A stretch of 64,000 bases of DNA from JAJDNH01 sp964552395 (lineage in GTDB: Bacteria; Acidobacteriota; Thermoanaerobaculia; Thermoanaerobaculales; Sulfomarinibacteraceae), in NCBI GenBank assembly GCA_964552395.1, contig CAZKGM010000003.1:1-64000 (forward strand), in the 5' to 3' direction. This document shows positions 24,123-32,697 of the stretch, one piece after another. The notes below the pieces were generated by a model. The model worked only from the letters and a program-made list of their open reading frames with translations, was not told the origin of the DNA and did no database searches. Made by a program: the position numbers and the translations under genes. Each line of letters begins with the position of its first letter. Position 1 is the stretch's first letter.

Positions 24123-24773
24123 TCACCAGACGAACGAGACGCCGATCGAAGCCTCGGCCTGGAGGAAGTTCTTCCGGTAGGAGATGAGGGCGCCCGGCGC
24201 AAGCGCCGAGCTGCGGGTATCGGCGCCTGTCCAGTACCCTCTCAGGTCGAGACGAATCGCCGAGAAGTCGCCCAGGAAGAGCTTCATACCGCCGCCGAGA
24301 CTGGCCGACAACCGGCTCTCACTGTGACCTGTCAGCGCCTGCAGGTCGAACCGTGTCAACCCCGCTGCCGCGGTCAGGTAGTACGCTACCCCATCGCCAC
24401 TGTACCAGTTGCGCACCAGGCCCAGGTGGAGGTAGCTGACCTTGAGGTCGCCCGCAGTGCGGGATCCGTTGAGCGGAATGCCGCTCTCCACCTCGCCGTT
24501 CTGGCGGCTCCCCCAGAGCTCGACCTGGAGGTCTTCGGACACCGGCACGTCGATGGCGAATGCGAGCGACGTGGACGACCGGACACTGGCCGAGAAAGGG
24601 CTCAGCGGCGCGATCTCGAAGCCGACGAGGCTGCCCCCGGTACGGTAGCCGCCAAGCACCGTCACCTCGTAGCGCGCGATCGACTGCATCGGTGCGCCCG
24701 GCTGCTGGGCGCCCGCGAGGCACGGCACAAGGAGAGCCAGGGCGACGCAGAGCTCGACGACATGTTTGCTCAT
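24123..24773 (-). CDS. Outer-membrane beta-barrel-like protein
   Basis: The 216-residue protein has a signal peptide (MSKHVVELCVALALLVPCLAGAQ). The mature part alternates hydrophobic and polar residues in about eight strands and ends with '...ASIGVSFVW', the terminal aromatic residue typical of outer-membrane barrels. It fits small OmpA/W-like barrels, but I cannot assign a family or ligand. A GTG three codons upstream is an alternative start. Ninety bases separate it from the HMG-CoA reductase gene. Confidence 0.7.
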   Translation of the reverse strand: MSKHVVELCVALALLVPCLAGAQQPGAPMQSIARYEVTVLGGYRTGGSLVGFEIAPLSPFSASVRSSTSLAFAIDVPVSEDLQVELWGSRQNGEVESGIPLNGSRTAGDLKVSYLHLGLVRNWYSGDGVAYYLTAAAGLTRFDLQALTGHSESRLSASLGGGMKLFLGDFSAIRLDLRGYWTGADTRSSALAPGALISYRKNFLQAEASIGVSFVW

Positions 24774-24975
24774 GACCGCCACTTTACAGCACCGGGCAAG
24801 GTCCCGCCTAGATCTGGACGACAGTGATCAGAAAGTGTCCGCCGCAGCCGGCGCTTCTCACCGTCTGCCAAAAAGCGTGGCGCGGGAGGTACCGCCGAGG
24901 GTGGCGTTCTCGACAAGCTCGGAAGACCGCTGCAGACGGTGCGGAGGGTCGTCAACGGCAAGGGGGAGCGCCGCA

Positions 24976-25752
24976 CTACATCGCTTCGAGGGTGATGAGG
25001 GTCTCGTGCAGGCCTTCGAACTGGCGCGTGACCTTGTGGGTCCGCGCGAGGAACACCAACGGCCGTGCAGCCTGGTGGGACTCTCGCACCTTGACCGACT
25101 GGGAGATGAACGGCTCGAGCACCGGCTGCCCTTCCTCGCGCAGCTCCTCGACCAGCTGCCGGGGCAGGCTCGCCCGCTCCTGGAACTGGTTGACGACGAT
25201 GCCGCCGGTCCTGAGCCCCTCGTTGTGATCTTCGCGCACCTCATCGATATCCCCAAGAAGGCGGTAGAGGGCCCGCCGGGAAAACTGATCGCAATCGAAA
25301 GGGATCAGGCAGCGATCCGCTGCAATCAGCGCCGACAGCGTGAAGAAACCGATCGACGGCGGCGTATCAATGAAGACGGCATCGAAGCCGTCGATGCTGT
25401 CGAGCGCCTCACGCATCTTGTAGATCTTGTACTTGGCGTCGAGCTTGGCCTCCAGCTCTTCCATCTCCGGAGAGGCGGGCATCAGCTCGAGGCCCTTGAA
25501 CGGCGTGCGGTGCGTGAACGAGCGCGCGCTGTCGCGGAGCAGACGGAAGCCCAGCGTCTGCTCGAAAAAGCCGGCCAGATTCGGGCTCGCCTCCGCCGCC
25601 GCCTCGCCGAGCAGGTAGTGGCTCGAGTTGGCCTGAGGATCGAGGTCGACCACCAAGGTGCGCCGCCCTCGCGCTGCGCTTACCGCGGCCAGGTTGCATA
25701 CGATCGTCGACTTGCCAACCCCACCCTTTTGGTTGAAGACAACCCAGCGCAT
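24976..25752 (-). CDS. ParA/MinD-family partition ATPase
   Basis: The 258-residue protein has the deviant Walker A motif KGGVGKST at residues 9-16 with the signature lysine, Walker A' 'LVVDLDPQANSS' and Walker B 'AVFIDTPPSIG'. There is no N-terminal DNA-binding extension and no parB or parS site beside it, so it is an orphan ParA. Orphan ParAs position protein cargo or granules on the nucleoid. Its promoter carries the same TGC-rich motif as phaR and phasin, hinting at PHA granule partitioning (inference). The start has GGAGGCGAGGAGGGGAGC upstream. Confidence 0.85.
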   Translation of the reverse strand: MRWVVFNQKGGVGKSTIVCNLAAVSAARGRRTLVVDLDPQANSSHYLLGEAAAEASPNLAGFFEQTLGFRLLRDSARSFTHRTPFKGLELMPASPEMEELEAKLDAKYKIYKMREALDSIDGFDAVFIDTPPSIGFFTLSALIAADRCLIPFDCDQFSRRALYRLLGDIDEVREDHNEGLRTGGIVVNQFQERASLPRQLVEELREEGQPVLEPFISQSVKVRESHQAARPLVFLARTHKVTRQFEGLHETLITLEAM

Positions 25753-25797
25753 CGCTCCCCTCCTCGCCTCCGGCGCCCCGGAGCTCGTCTCCTCAGC

Positions 25798-25846
25798 AAT
25801 CTAACGTCCTTGCCGCACCGCGTCAAGGTCCCTCCGCAGTGCGGCA
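25798..25846 (-). promoter_or_regulatory. parA promoter overlapped by PhaR-like motif
   Basis: On the reverse strand TTGACG (25826-25821) and TAGATT (25803-25798) are separated by 17 bases. The spacer holds TGCGGCA (25817-25811). Just upstream lies TGCCGCACTGCGG (25846-25834), nearly the same as TGCCGCAGTGCGT in the phasin promoter. The palindrome found downstream of -10 in the pha promoters is missing. Confidence 0.55.
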
Positions 25847-25874
25847 CACCCCCCCCTCCCGGCGTCCACGGTGG

Positions 25875-25880
25875 TAGGGT
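25875..25880 (+). promoter_or_regulatory. Possible leaderless -10 box
   Basis: TAGGGT lies six bases before the GTG at 25887, which has no Shine-Dalgarno sequence. The fit to TATAAT is modest. Confidence 0.25.
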
Positions 25881-25886
25881 GGCAAT

Positions 25887-26546
25887 GTGAAACCGCCGGA
25901 CAAGCCGGATCGCGTGCCGTTCATCGCCTCCTCCGGCGAGCGTCGCCCGCGCCGCACACTTCCACTCGGCACCCGGATCGCCACGCTGACAGCTCTCCTG
26001 CTGCTGATCCTGCTGGCGGTCTTCCAGATCGCCCGGCTCCGCCACCACCCTCCTCCGGTGGTCGCGGAGCCGCTGGCGCCCTCCTCAACACCGACCGCCA
26101 CATCCCCCAGGCGGCCGCCGACACCCACCCCGACTCCGATCGAGATGGCCTCCGACTGGGTCGTCATCCAACCCGAGGCGACCCGGACCCCGACGCCGCT
26201 GCCAACGCCGACACCTGCTCCCGAGCAGCCTCGGCTTCCCACCTCGACCCCGACCGTGGCCCAGTGCGTCGGACTCCGCTCGTCCGCCTCCCAGTCGAGC
26301 ATCACCCTCGGCCAGGTGCTCATCAGCGCAGAGCTGACCAACCACTGCGGCCGCGAGCTGCAGCCGCTCGAGGTGTGGGTCAGCGTTGCGGGCTACCGTC
26401 AGGGTGCACTGGTGCAGACCGCCTACGGCCACCCCTTCGACGTCCTCACCCCGGGCCACTCGGAGGAGGTGACCATCGGCCTTCCCGGTTCCCTCGATTG
26501 GTACGATCGGGTCACCGTGGAGGTGGGGGAGCAACCGAAGTACTGA
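25887..26546 (+). CDS. Single-pass membrane protein with Pro/Thr linker and extracytoplasmic domain
   Basis: The 219-residue protein starts at a GTG without a ribosome binding site. It has a basic cytoplasmic N-terminus, one transmembrane helix (about residues 30-50, IATLTALLLLILLAVFQIA), a long Pro/Thr-rich linker (TPTPTPIEM, TPTPLPTPTPAPEQP) and a C-terminal ~90-residue beta domain (NHCGRELQPLEVWV) of the type used for secreted scaffold or FxLYD-like modules. The function is unknown. It is divergent from parA, with 134 bases between start codons, and no partner gene follows. Confidence 0.65.
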   Translation: MKPPDKPDRVPFIASSGERRPRRTLPLGTRIATLTALLLLILLAVFQIARLRHHPPPVVAEPLAPSSTPTATSPRRPPTPTPTPIEMASDWVVIQPEATRTPTPLPTPTPAPEQPRLPTSTPTVAQCVGLRSSASQSSITLGQVLISAELTNHCGRELQPLEVWVSVAGYRQGALVQTAYGHPFDVLTPGHSEEVTIGLPGSLDWYDRVTVEVGEQPKY

Positions 26547-26624
26547 AGTTCTCCGCGGCTCCGGCGGCCGTAGAGGCGTGGGGAGATTCTCTGGAGCTCC
26601 GGCGGGCGGGGATCTCTGCCCAGG

Positions 26625-26730
26625 GACGGTCCCGCGGCGGGGCGGGAAGGGAGCGGAAGGACGCGAGCGGCCATCCCGCCGCGGGCGGCGGGGGGACCGG
26701 GCGCAGGAGGCTTGGCCCGAGGGCCTCCGA
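26625..26730 (+). repeat. GC-rich intergenic repeat, copy B left part
   Basis: It aligns with 18115-18217. Identical blocks include GAGCGGCCATCCCGCCGCGG and GGCGCAGGAGGCTTGGCCCG. The matching right part is displaced to 27098-27163, as if ~370 bases had been inserted or copy A had lost them. Confidence 0.65.
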
Positions 26731-27054
26731 GGGTAAGCCTCCGAGCACGGCCTCCCCGGTGACCGCGACGGGTGCAGCCGTGAGCCGACGCGCCGGTCCG
26801 TTTCCGCCCCGCCGGCCCGCACAGCGGGCTGCGGGCGAACGCCCGCACGGGACATGCGATCGCGCCACGCCCCTCCCAGCGGGATCGCGCAGGGCGTTCT
26901 CCTCGCGCCTTGCCGCCAGCGAGCGAGGAGTCGCTGACCTCGTGGTCGCGACGACGAAGCGAGCGCAGGGGCGAGGTGCGAGAGGGCGTTCCTGCGCGAT
27001 CCCTCCCCTATCTAAAAGGGTGGGGGGCTCGCTCACCTCTCGGAGCATCCTGGA

Positions 27055-27163
27055 GGCAGATCCGAGCGCAGCGGCCCCTCGGGGCCGGCAGGGCGGGCCG
27101 AGGCTTGCCTCGAGGACGGACTGACGGTCCCCTAGGGGTGCGGCCGCAGGCCGCGGATCTGCC
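27055..27163 (+). repeat. Inverted-repeat-bounded element with copy B right part
   Basis: GGCAGATCCG at 27055 and CGGATCTGCC at 27154 are perfect 10-base inverted ends of a 109-base segment. The right part (27098-27163: CTCGAGGACGGACTGAC, GGGGTGCGGCCGCAGGCC) aligns with 18218-18270. The structure resembles a small non-autonomous or REP-like element. Confidence 0.5.
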
Positions 27164-27199
27164 GTGGCGGGGATCCCGGTAGTGAGGGGGCCTGGGGAC

Positions 27200-27292
27200 A
27201 GTTCTCTGGAGCGCGCTCCACCCGGACCTCTCGGGTGGGTTGGGGAAACTTAATCACTTAATCACTTAATTACTCAATCACTTAGTCACTTT
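27200..27292 (-). repeat. Dispersed 3'-end repeat, copy 3 (reverse)
   Basis: Read on the reverse strand it starts with GTGACTAAGTGATTGAGTAA and further AAGTGATT units. It then passes through CCCACCCGAGAGG and ends with GGAGCGCGCTCCAGAGAAC. The first unit encodes the Ser-Asp-stop end of the neighbouring membrane protein gene. Confidence 0.65.
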
Positions 27293-27932
27293 CTCCGCTC
27301 CATCTCCATTCCCGCCACGGGGCCAGCCCGAACGCGGCCTCGCCCAGGAACATCCCCGCCTCCATGCCGACCGCCATGCCGAGCAGCATGCCGACGTGCA
27401 TGCCCACGATTCGCGAGCCGGTCAGGGCAGCGACGGCGGGGCCGAGCAGGCGCCCGCAGGCGATCATCCCGGCCAGCATCGCCAGGTTGCCGACCAGGTG
27501 CGTCGACACCCACCGCCGCCGGCTGGTGCGGGCGAGCTCGGCGCAGCGGGTGAGCCACAGCGACGGCGGGATGGCGCCCGCGAACATGCCGAAGGTCATC
27601 CACGAGAAGACCGCGTGCCAGACGCTGTGCCTCGCCATCATGTGCATCGCCGGCGCGCGCATCGCCTCGAGCGCGGGGCCAGCGAGGTCGACCCACCACC
27701 CCAGCAGCATGCCGAGGCCGCCAAACGCGGTCATCACGATCAGCATGTCGACGCGGTGGTTGAGGCGCTTCCGCACCACCCATGCCTGCTGTACGAGCAG
27801 CGCCAGCGCGGCGGCAACGACCACCAGTTGCAGCGCCGCGCGCACGGGCGACCGCGCCATCACCACCAGCACCACTCCCTGGGCAAGCGTCGCCGCCGCC
27901 AGGATCCACCCCACCATTCTGTCGCGCGTCAC
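27282..27932 (-). CDS. Met/His-rich membrane protein of the cbb3 oxidase operon
   Basis: The 216-residue protein starts at a GTG that overlaps the ATPase stop codon (GTGA). It has about six hydrophobic helices. Met/His-rich stretches 'APAMHMMARHSVWHAVF' and 'GMHVGMLLGMAVGMEAGM' suggest copper binding or delivery, which is inference. It is the last gene of the operon with the copper ATPase and the oxidase subunits. I do not recognise a named family. The final Ser-Asp-stop is encoded by the dispersed 3'-end repeat. Confidence 0.7.
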   Translation of the reverse strand: MTRDRMVGWILAAATLAQGVVLVVMARSPVRAALQLVVVAAALALLVQQAWVVRKRLNHRVDMLIVMTAFGGLGMLLGWWVDLAGPALEAMRAPAMHMMARHSVWHAVFSWMTFGMFAGAIPPSLWLTRCAELARTSRRRWVSTHLVGNLAMLAGMIACGRLLGPAVAALTGSRIVGMHVGMLLGMAVGMEAGMFLGEAAFGLAPWREWRWSGESD

Positions 27933-29971
27933 GTCGCCGCCCCGACCGCCCGCACGGAGGCGCGGAGACGGGCATCGGCGACGGCCTCCGCCTCTTCCTC
28001 GGCGAACGGCGTCGTCGCACGCCAGGTCACGACCAGACTCGAGCAGGTCATGAGGATCGCGGCCGCCACCGGGTGCAACAGGCCAGCGACCGCCAGCGCG
28101 ACGCCGGCTACGTTGTAGACCAGCGCGAAGCGCAGGTTGGAGCGGATCGTGCCCACGGTCGCCCGCGCCAGCCCGATCGCCCACGGCAGCGCGCGCAGGT
28201 CCCCCGAGTGCCACGAGATGTCGGCAATCTCGGCCGCCAGCTCCGCGCCCGAGGTCACGGCGACGCTGACCTCTGAGCCGGCCATCGCCGCGGCATCGTT
28301 GACGCCATCGCCAACGAACAGGATTCGCCGTCCCTCAGCGTGCAGGCGCACGACCTCGGCCACCTTGTCCTCGGGCCGCAGCGACGCCAGCACGCGGTCG
28401 GCGCCGACCCTCAGTGCCCGCTCGGCGGCATCGCCGGTCAGCACCGCGGTTGCCACACCGAGCCCCCGCAGCTCACCGAGAGCCTCTCGCCAGCTCGAGC
28501 GCAGGCGCTCGTCGACTGTCGCCGCCGCCGCCACCTCGCCATCGATGAGAACCGCGAGCTCGTGCGCGCCGGGAACTTCCCGCAGTCGGCCTCGCAGCCG
28601 CCGCCACGCCGGGTCATTGGCCGCCACCAGCGAAGCGGCGGTGCCAACAGTGACACGGCGCACGCCGCCGGCGACGGTGGCAACCTCGGCCTCGACGCCA
28701 CGCCCCGGCAGCAGCCGCAACGCCAGCACCCGCGGCTCCTCGCCGCCACTGCCGACCAGATCGTGAAACGCCGCCGCCACCGGGTGGTCGCTCGCTCGCT
28801 CAACCGCAGCCAGGACCGCTCGTACAGTCTCCTCCGACAGGCCCGGGACGGCGCCGACGGCGAGATCCACGAGCGTCGCCCGCGGCTCGGTCAGAGTACC
28901 GGTCTTGTCGAACAGCGCCGTGTCGACCGCGGCCAGCGCCTCCACGGCATCCCCGCCACGAGCCACCAGGCCGCGGCCCGCCAGACGGGCGAGGGCGCCC
29001 CACACGGCGAGCGGCGTTGCCAGCCCGAGCGCGCAGGGGCATGCCACCAGCAGCACTGCCATCGCGTTGAAGAGGCCGGCCTGCCAGCCGGCGTGCCAGG
29101 TCCATCCCGCGAACGTGCCCGCCGCCACCACCGTCACCACGGGCAGGAACCAGGCCACCACCCTGTCGGCGGCTCGCTGCAGCGTCGATGGTACGCCGCG
29201 GGCGCGCTCGACGGCATCGAGGATGTGGTCGATCCGGCGCTCCGCGCCGTCCGCGGTGGCCACGATCTCGAAACGGGCGTCGACGCCGTGAGTCCCCGCC
29301 CACACCAGGTCGCCGGGACGGCGGGCGGCCACGAATCCCTCGCCGGTCATTTCCGCCTCGCGCACGAAGCCCTCGCCGGCGGCGATCGCGCCGTCCGCGG
29401 GGATTGTCTCTCCGGGGTTGACGACGAACCGCTCGCCGCAGCGCAGCTCTGTGACCGGGATCTCGCGCTCGCCACCGTCCTCCTCGACCACCCGACACAC
29501 CGTCGTCTCCGGCGCCCACTCGAGGGCCGAGCGCAGCGCGCGGTCGCGGGCGGCGACGGTCAGCTGCTGGCCGAGACCGTACACCACCAGCAGGATGCAC
29601 ACGACCTCGAAGTAGGTGTGACCTGAGCCGGTGACGGCCGCCACCACCGACGTCGTCATCGCGCCGCCGATGCCGGCCAGGAACATCGCCTCGATCGTCA
29701 GCCGCCCACGCCTCGCCTCGCGCCAGGCGTTGCGGGCGAGCGGCCAGCCCAGCAACGCGACACTGATCAGCGACAGCGAGAACAGCCCGCCGTTGACCGC
29801 CAGCCGCTGCCCGGCGGTGGCCTCGGAGCTGTTGATGGCGAGGCTGAAGGTCATGGCGTTGGCGGCGACCAGGACTCCGGCGATCACCCGCCACCAGGAG
29901 CGCAGGTCAGCCGGCCCGTGCGGCCCGCAGCCGCAGCCCGTAGTCTCCAGGTCACACGCCGGGGCAGCCAC
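27929..29971 (-). CDS. ccoI: CcoI/FixI-type copper P-type ATPase
   Basis: The 680-residue protein has P1B ATPase motifs: the metal-binding CPC in transmembrane segment 6 (VACPCALGLATP), phosphorylation site DKTGTLT, the SDHPVA motif and GDGVNDAAA. There is no HMA domain; instead a short N-terminal Cys cluster (CDLETTGCGCGPHG) may bind copper. Eight membrane segments are expected. Within the cco gene cluster it fits CcoI, which supplies copper for cbb3 oxidase assembly. It starts directly after the cytochrome subunit gene and overlaps the next gene by GTGA. Confidence 0.88.
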   Translation of the reverse strand: MAAPACDLETTGCGCGPHGPADLRSWWRVIAGVLVAANAMTFSLAINSSEATAGQRLAVNGGLFSLSLISVALLGWPLARNAWREARRGRLTIEAMFLAGIGGAMTTSVVAAVTGSGHTYFEVVCILLVVYGLGQQLTVAARDRALRSALEWAPETTVCRVVEEDGGEREIPVTELRCGERFVVNPGETIPADGAIAAGEGFVREAEMTGEGFVAARRPGDLVWAGTHGVDARFEIVATADGAERRIDHILDAVERARGVPSTLQRAADRVVAWFLPVVTVVAAGTFAGWTWHAGWQAGLFNAMAVLLVACPCALGLATPLAVWGALARLAGRGLVARGGDAVEALAAVDTALFDKTGTLTEPRATLVDLAVGAVPGLSEETVRAVLAAVERASDHPVAAAFHDLVGSGGEEPRVLALRLLPGRGVEAEVATVAGGVRRVTVGTAASLVAANDPAWRRLRGRLREVPGAHELAVLIDGEVAAAATVDERLRSSWREALGELRGLGVATAVLTGDAAERALRVGADRVLASLRPEDKVAEVVRLHAEGRRILFVGDGVNDAAAMAGSEVSVAVTSGAELAAEIADISWHSGDLRALPWAIGLARATVGTIRSNLRFALVYNVAGVALAVAGLLHPVAAAILMTCSSLVVTWRATTPFAEEEAEAVADARLRASVRAVGAAT

Positions 29972-29972
29972 C

Positions 29973-30647
29973 TCAGCTGCCGAGCGGGGGGCCCGCTTTG
30001 AGCCGCGCGAGGTCGTCCGAGCGCAGCGCGCGAGACATATCGCCCGTAGCCTTGCGCACCGCCGCCACCAGCACCGGCTGCACCGGTGTGCCCGAGTTCC
30101 CCCACGATCCCCGCACGTAGGTCAGCACCGCCGCTAGCTGCTCATCCGTCAGGTGCTTCCACGACGGCATCACCTGGTTGAACTGCTTCCCGGCGACCTC
30201 GAGCGGCCCCTCGAGCCCGTGCAGCACGATCGCCGCCGCGACGTCCGCACGGCCGTTCGCCCACCTCGAGCCAGCGAGCGGTGGGTAGTTGCCCGGCACT
30301 CCCCCGCCGTTCTGCTGGTGGCACGACATGCAGTTGTTGAAAACGCGTCGCCCGAGGACCATGGGGTCGACCTCCTTGGGCGCCGCCGGCGGCGCCACCC
30401 GCAACCCGGCCGCCGGGTTTTCGTTGTACACCCTCGGGCTGAACGCGCCACTGTACATTCCCAGATACCAGCCGCCGAACCCCATGATGAACAGGCACAG
30501 GAACACCAGCCAGCTCGGCGCCGGCTCGTACCCGTCGCGCGGCTCCGCCATCTCGCGGTAGATCGGCTCGTGGAGGTCGACGACCACCGGCCCCTCGGCC
30601 TCCCGGCGCTCCAGCTCCGGCCTATGCGGACGATCCCCGTCCTTCAT
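29973..30647 (-). CDS. ccoP: Monohaem CcoP-like cytochrome c subunit
   Basis: The 224-residue protein has an N-terminal cytoplasmic part, one membrane helix (SWLVFLCLFIMGFGGWYLG, residues ~45-63) and a periplasmic cytochrome c domain with a single CMSCH motif and a distal Met in 'QVMPSWKHLTDEQ'. The position and N-terminus match CcoP of cbb3 oxidases, but typical CcoP carries two haem-c sites in a ~290-residue chain. This one has only one. It overlaps ccoO by four bases and precedes ccoI. Confidence 0.85.
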   Translation of the reverse strand: MKDGDRPHRPELERREAEGPVVVDLHEPIYREMAEPRDGYEPAPSWLVFLCLFIMGFGGWYLGMYSGAFSPRVYNENPAAGLRVAPPAAPKEVDPMVLGRRVFNNCMSCHQQNGGGVPGNYPPLAGSRWANGRADVAAAIVLHGLEGPLEVAGKQFNQVMPSWKHLTDEQLAAVLTYVRGSWGNSGTPVQPVLVAAVRKATGDMSRALRSDDLARLKAGPPLGS

Positions 30648-31252
30648 TGCGGCACCTCCGGAACCGGGTGGGTGTGGTCAAGGCTCGTGAGGTAGGCGAC
30701 CAGCGCCTTGGCCCGCCGAGTGGGCACCACGGCATACCCGGGGACCTCCCATCCGGGGGGGAAGCTGAGGGCGTCGTGCGGCACCTGGACCTCGACCGGC
30801 ACCTTTCTGAAGAGGAACGGAAACGGTGGCATGTTGGAGCCGGGAGAGGTGATCCGCGGGTTGTACAGGTGGAGGAAGTGCCAGTTCTCGTTCGGCTGGC
30901 GGACGGCGATGTTGGCGAGATCGGGTCCGGTGCGCATCGTGCCGAGAAGCGGCGGCGCGTCATAGATATGGTCGCGAGCCACGGTCCGCCGGGTGCCCCA
31001 CCCGCGCTCGATGTCGTCGCCGAACCCCTCGGGCCGCACCTGCTGGCTGTGGCAGTAGATGCAGCCGTCGGCAATGTAAACGCCTCGCCCCTCGGCGACC
31101 AGGCCGGTCGGCGGCACCGGATACTGGGTCCCGTCAGCATCCACCAGCGGCTGCAGGCCTCCGAGCTGCTTCTCGGGGATCGACACCAGGCCGGTGAACG
31201 ACAGCAGGACCGTGAGCAGCACGCCAACATAGAGGAAGACGGCGCGGTTCAT
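30644..31252 (-). CDS. ccoO: cbb3 oxidase monohaem subunit CcoO
   Basis: The 202-residue protein starts at the ATG at 31252 with GGGAGGTGCGGG upstream, overlapping ccoN by four bases. One N-terminal membrane anchor (VFLYVGVLLTVLLSFTGLV) is followed by the CcoO signature CIYCHSQQVRPEG with its haem-c motif CxxCH. It passes electrons from the CcoP-like subunit to the CcoN haems. It ends in the typical 'YLTSLDHTHP' segment. Order and spacing are those of a canonical cco operon. Confidence 0.92.
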   Translation of the reverse strand: MNRAVFLYVGVLLTVLLSFTGLVSIPEKQLGGLQPLVDADGTQYPVPPTGLVAEGRGVYIADGCIYCHSQQVRPEGFGDDIERGWGTRRTVARDHIYDAPPLLGTMRTGPDLANIAVRQPNENWHFLHLYNPRITSPGSNMPPFPFLFRKVPVEVQVPHDALSFPPGWEVPGYAVVPTRRAKALVAYLTSLDHTHPVPEVPQ

Positions 31253-32697
31253 CCCGCACCTCCCGCCAGGACGGCAGACGGCGCCGACGCCGGCTCCGGC
31301 AGCCGTCGGCCCTTGAGCGTAAACATCCTCCATGCGAGGACCGCGAACGCCACGTGTCCGGTCGCCAGCAGGATCCCGGCGAAAGTCCTCGACCACAGGT
31401 ACGGCAGAGTGTGACGGACGACGTCGAGGAAGGCGACGTCGGGGTTGTCCATGGCCAGGCCCTGCAGAATGCCACCCCAAGTGAGCCCGAGCCAGTAAAC
31501 CGCCATACCGAGCGCGGTGCCCCAGAAGTGGACCTTGATCAACCTCGGCGAGCTCCACTCGCGGCCGGTAAGCCGGGGCGCGATGTAGTAGATGGCGCCG
31601 AACATCACCATCGTGAAGAAGCCGTATACGCCGAGGTGGGCGTGGGCGATAGTGTAGTGCGTGAAGTGGGTCACCTCGTTGACCGTGCGCAGCGACTGCA
31701 GCGAGCCCTGGAAGCTGACTACCGTGTAGCTCATCGCGCCGAGCACGATGAAGCGCAGCGTCGGGCTCACCTTGAGGAGCGCGAAGTGCCCCTTCATGGT
31801 CATGTGATGGTTGACGGCGACCGTGGTCACCGGGATGAACATCATCACGCTGCCGACAATCCCCACCGTGATCAGCCACGCCGGCAGCGGCCCGCCCACC
31901 AGATGGTGAGTGCCGGCCCAGTTGTAGAACAGGGCCAGGGTCCAGAAGCCCAGCAGCGACAGGTAGTAGCTGTGGATCGGCCGTCCCAGCACCTTCGGCA
32001 GCAGGTAGTAGACCGTGGCCAGTCCGATCGGCGTGAACCACAGTCCGAGCACGTTGTGCGCAAACCACCAGTTTGTTGCCGCCTGCACGACCCCGCGCGC
32101 CAGCGCGCCGTGGATCAGGGCGTTCGCCATCACGTACAGGAACGGGAACCACAGCACCGACCCGAACAGGTACCACTGCGACACGTACACGTGGCCGACC
32201 CGGCGCGCCGAGAACATCATCAGAGAGGCCGCCATGACGACCACGAAGATGCCTGCGAACAGGAACGACCAGCCATAGGGGAACTCGAGCCACTCGACGC
32301 TGGTGCCGTGGCCGGTGAGGATGGCGATCGATCCGCCCGCCACGCCGACGTTCCACAGGGCACAGCCCACCACCAGGGGCAGCTGCAGCGGCAGCCGCAC
32401 GCGGCTCAGGCGGGCCTGGAGCCACAGCAGAGTGCCGATCCCGGCCATCGAACCCCAGCCGTAGATCATGGTGTTGAGGTGAACCGGACGAACGCGCCCG
32501 AAGGTCAGCCACTCGGCTCCCGATAGGAAGCCTGGGGTGTGCATCTTGATCGAGGCGACGAGTGCGAGCACGGTGCCGAACAGCAGCCAGAACACCGCGC
32601 TGACGAAGAACGCCACCACCGGGTAGGCGCAGGATGCGTCGACCTCGGCACGCCACGCCACCGTCGGCTCGGCGCCGAAAGAGGCGGCAGCGTTCAT
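31249..32697 (-). CDS. ccoN: cbb3-type cytochrome c oxidase catalytic subunit CcoN
   Basis: The 482-residue protein has about twelve membrane segments and the haem-copper oxidase family histidines, for example 'HNVLGLWFTPIGLATVYY', 'NHHMTMKGH' and 'HFTHYTIAHAHLGVYGF'. The Tyr needed for the His-Tyr crosslink in cbb3 enzymes is plausibly in 'HSYYLSLLGFW'. It reduces oxygen to water with high affinity. It overlaps ccoS upstream (ATGA) and ccoO downstream. Confidence 0.92.
   Translation of the reverse strand: MNAAASFGAEPTVAWRAEVDASCAYPVVAFFVSAVFWLLFGTVLALVASIKMHTPGFLSGAEWLTFGRVRPVHLNTMIYGWGSMAGIGTLLWLQARLSRVRLPLQLPLVVGCALWNVGVAGGSIAILTGHGTSVEWLEFPYGWSFLFAGIFVVVMAASLMMFSARRVGHVYVSQWYLFGSVLWFPFLYVMANALIHGALARGVVQAATNWWFAHNVLGLWFTPIGLATVYYLLPKVLGRPIHSYYLSLLGFWTLALFYNWAGTHHLVGGPLPAWLITVGIVGSVMMFIPVTTVAVNHHMTMKGHFALLKVSPTLRFIVLGAMSYTVVSFQGSLQSLRTVNEVTHFTHYTIAHAHLGVYGFFTMVMFGAIYYIAPRLTGREWSSPRLIKVHFWGTALGMAVYWLGLTWGGILQGLAMDNPDVAFLDVVRHTLPYLWSRTFAGILLATGHVAFAVLAWRMFTLKGRRLPEPASAPSAVLAGGAG

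Larger units (their letters stand above)
26547..27281. other. 735-base noncoding region with repeats
   Basis: I see no gene. The region contains both parts of GC-rich repeat copy B, a 10-base inverted repeat GGCAGATCCG/CGGATCTGCC (27055-27064 and 27154-27163) and a reverse copy of the 3'-end repeat at 27200-27292. Long GC-rich open frames occur on both strands but have compositionally biased products with no domain. Internal segments (AGGGCGTTCTCCTCGC near 26890 and GAGGGCGTTCCTGCGCG near 26980) are partly related in inverted orientation. Confidence 0.6.

Noticed and set aside
24976..25752. Chromosome partition locus (parABS)
   Set aside because: No parB gene or cluster of parS palindromes is nearby, and the gene stands alone.
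26085..26855. Reverse frames across the Pro/Thr-linker gene and adjacent spacer
   Set aside because: They consist of biased Arg/Pro/Gly sequence derived from GC-rich repeats and antisense DNA.
27055..27163. Insertion sequence
   Set aside because: The inverted repeats bound only ~110 bases with no transposase frame, so at most it is a non-autonomous or REP-like element.
27241..27290. CRISPR-like short tandem repeats (AATCACTT units)
   Set aside because: Units are about 8 bases with no spacers, and the same pattern recurs singly at other gene ends.
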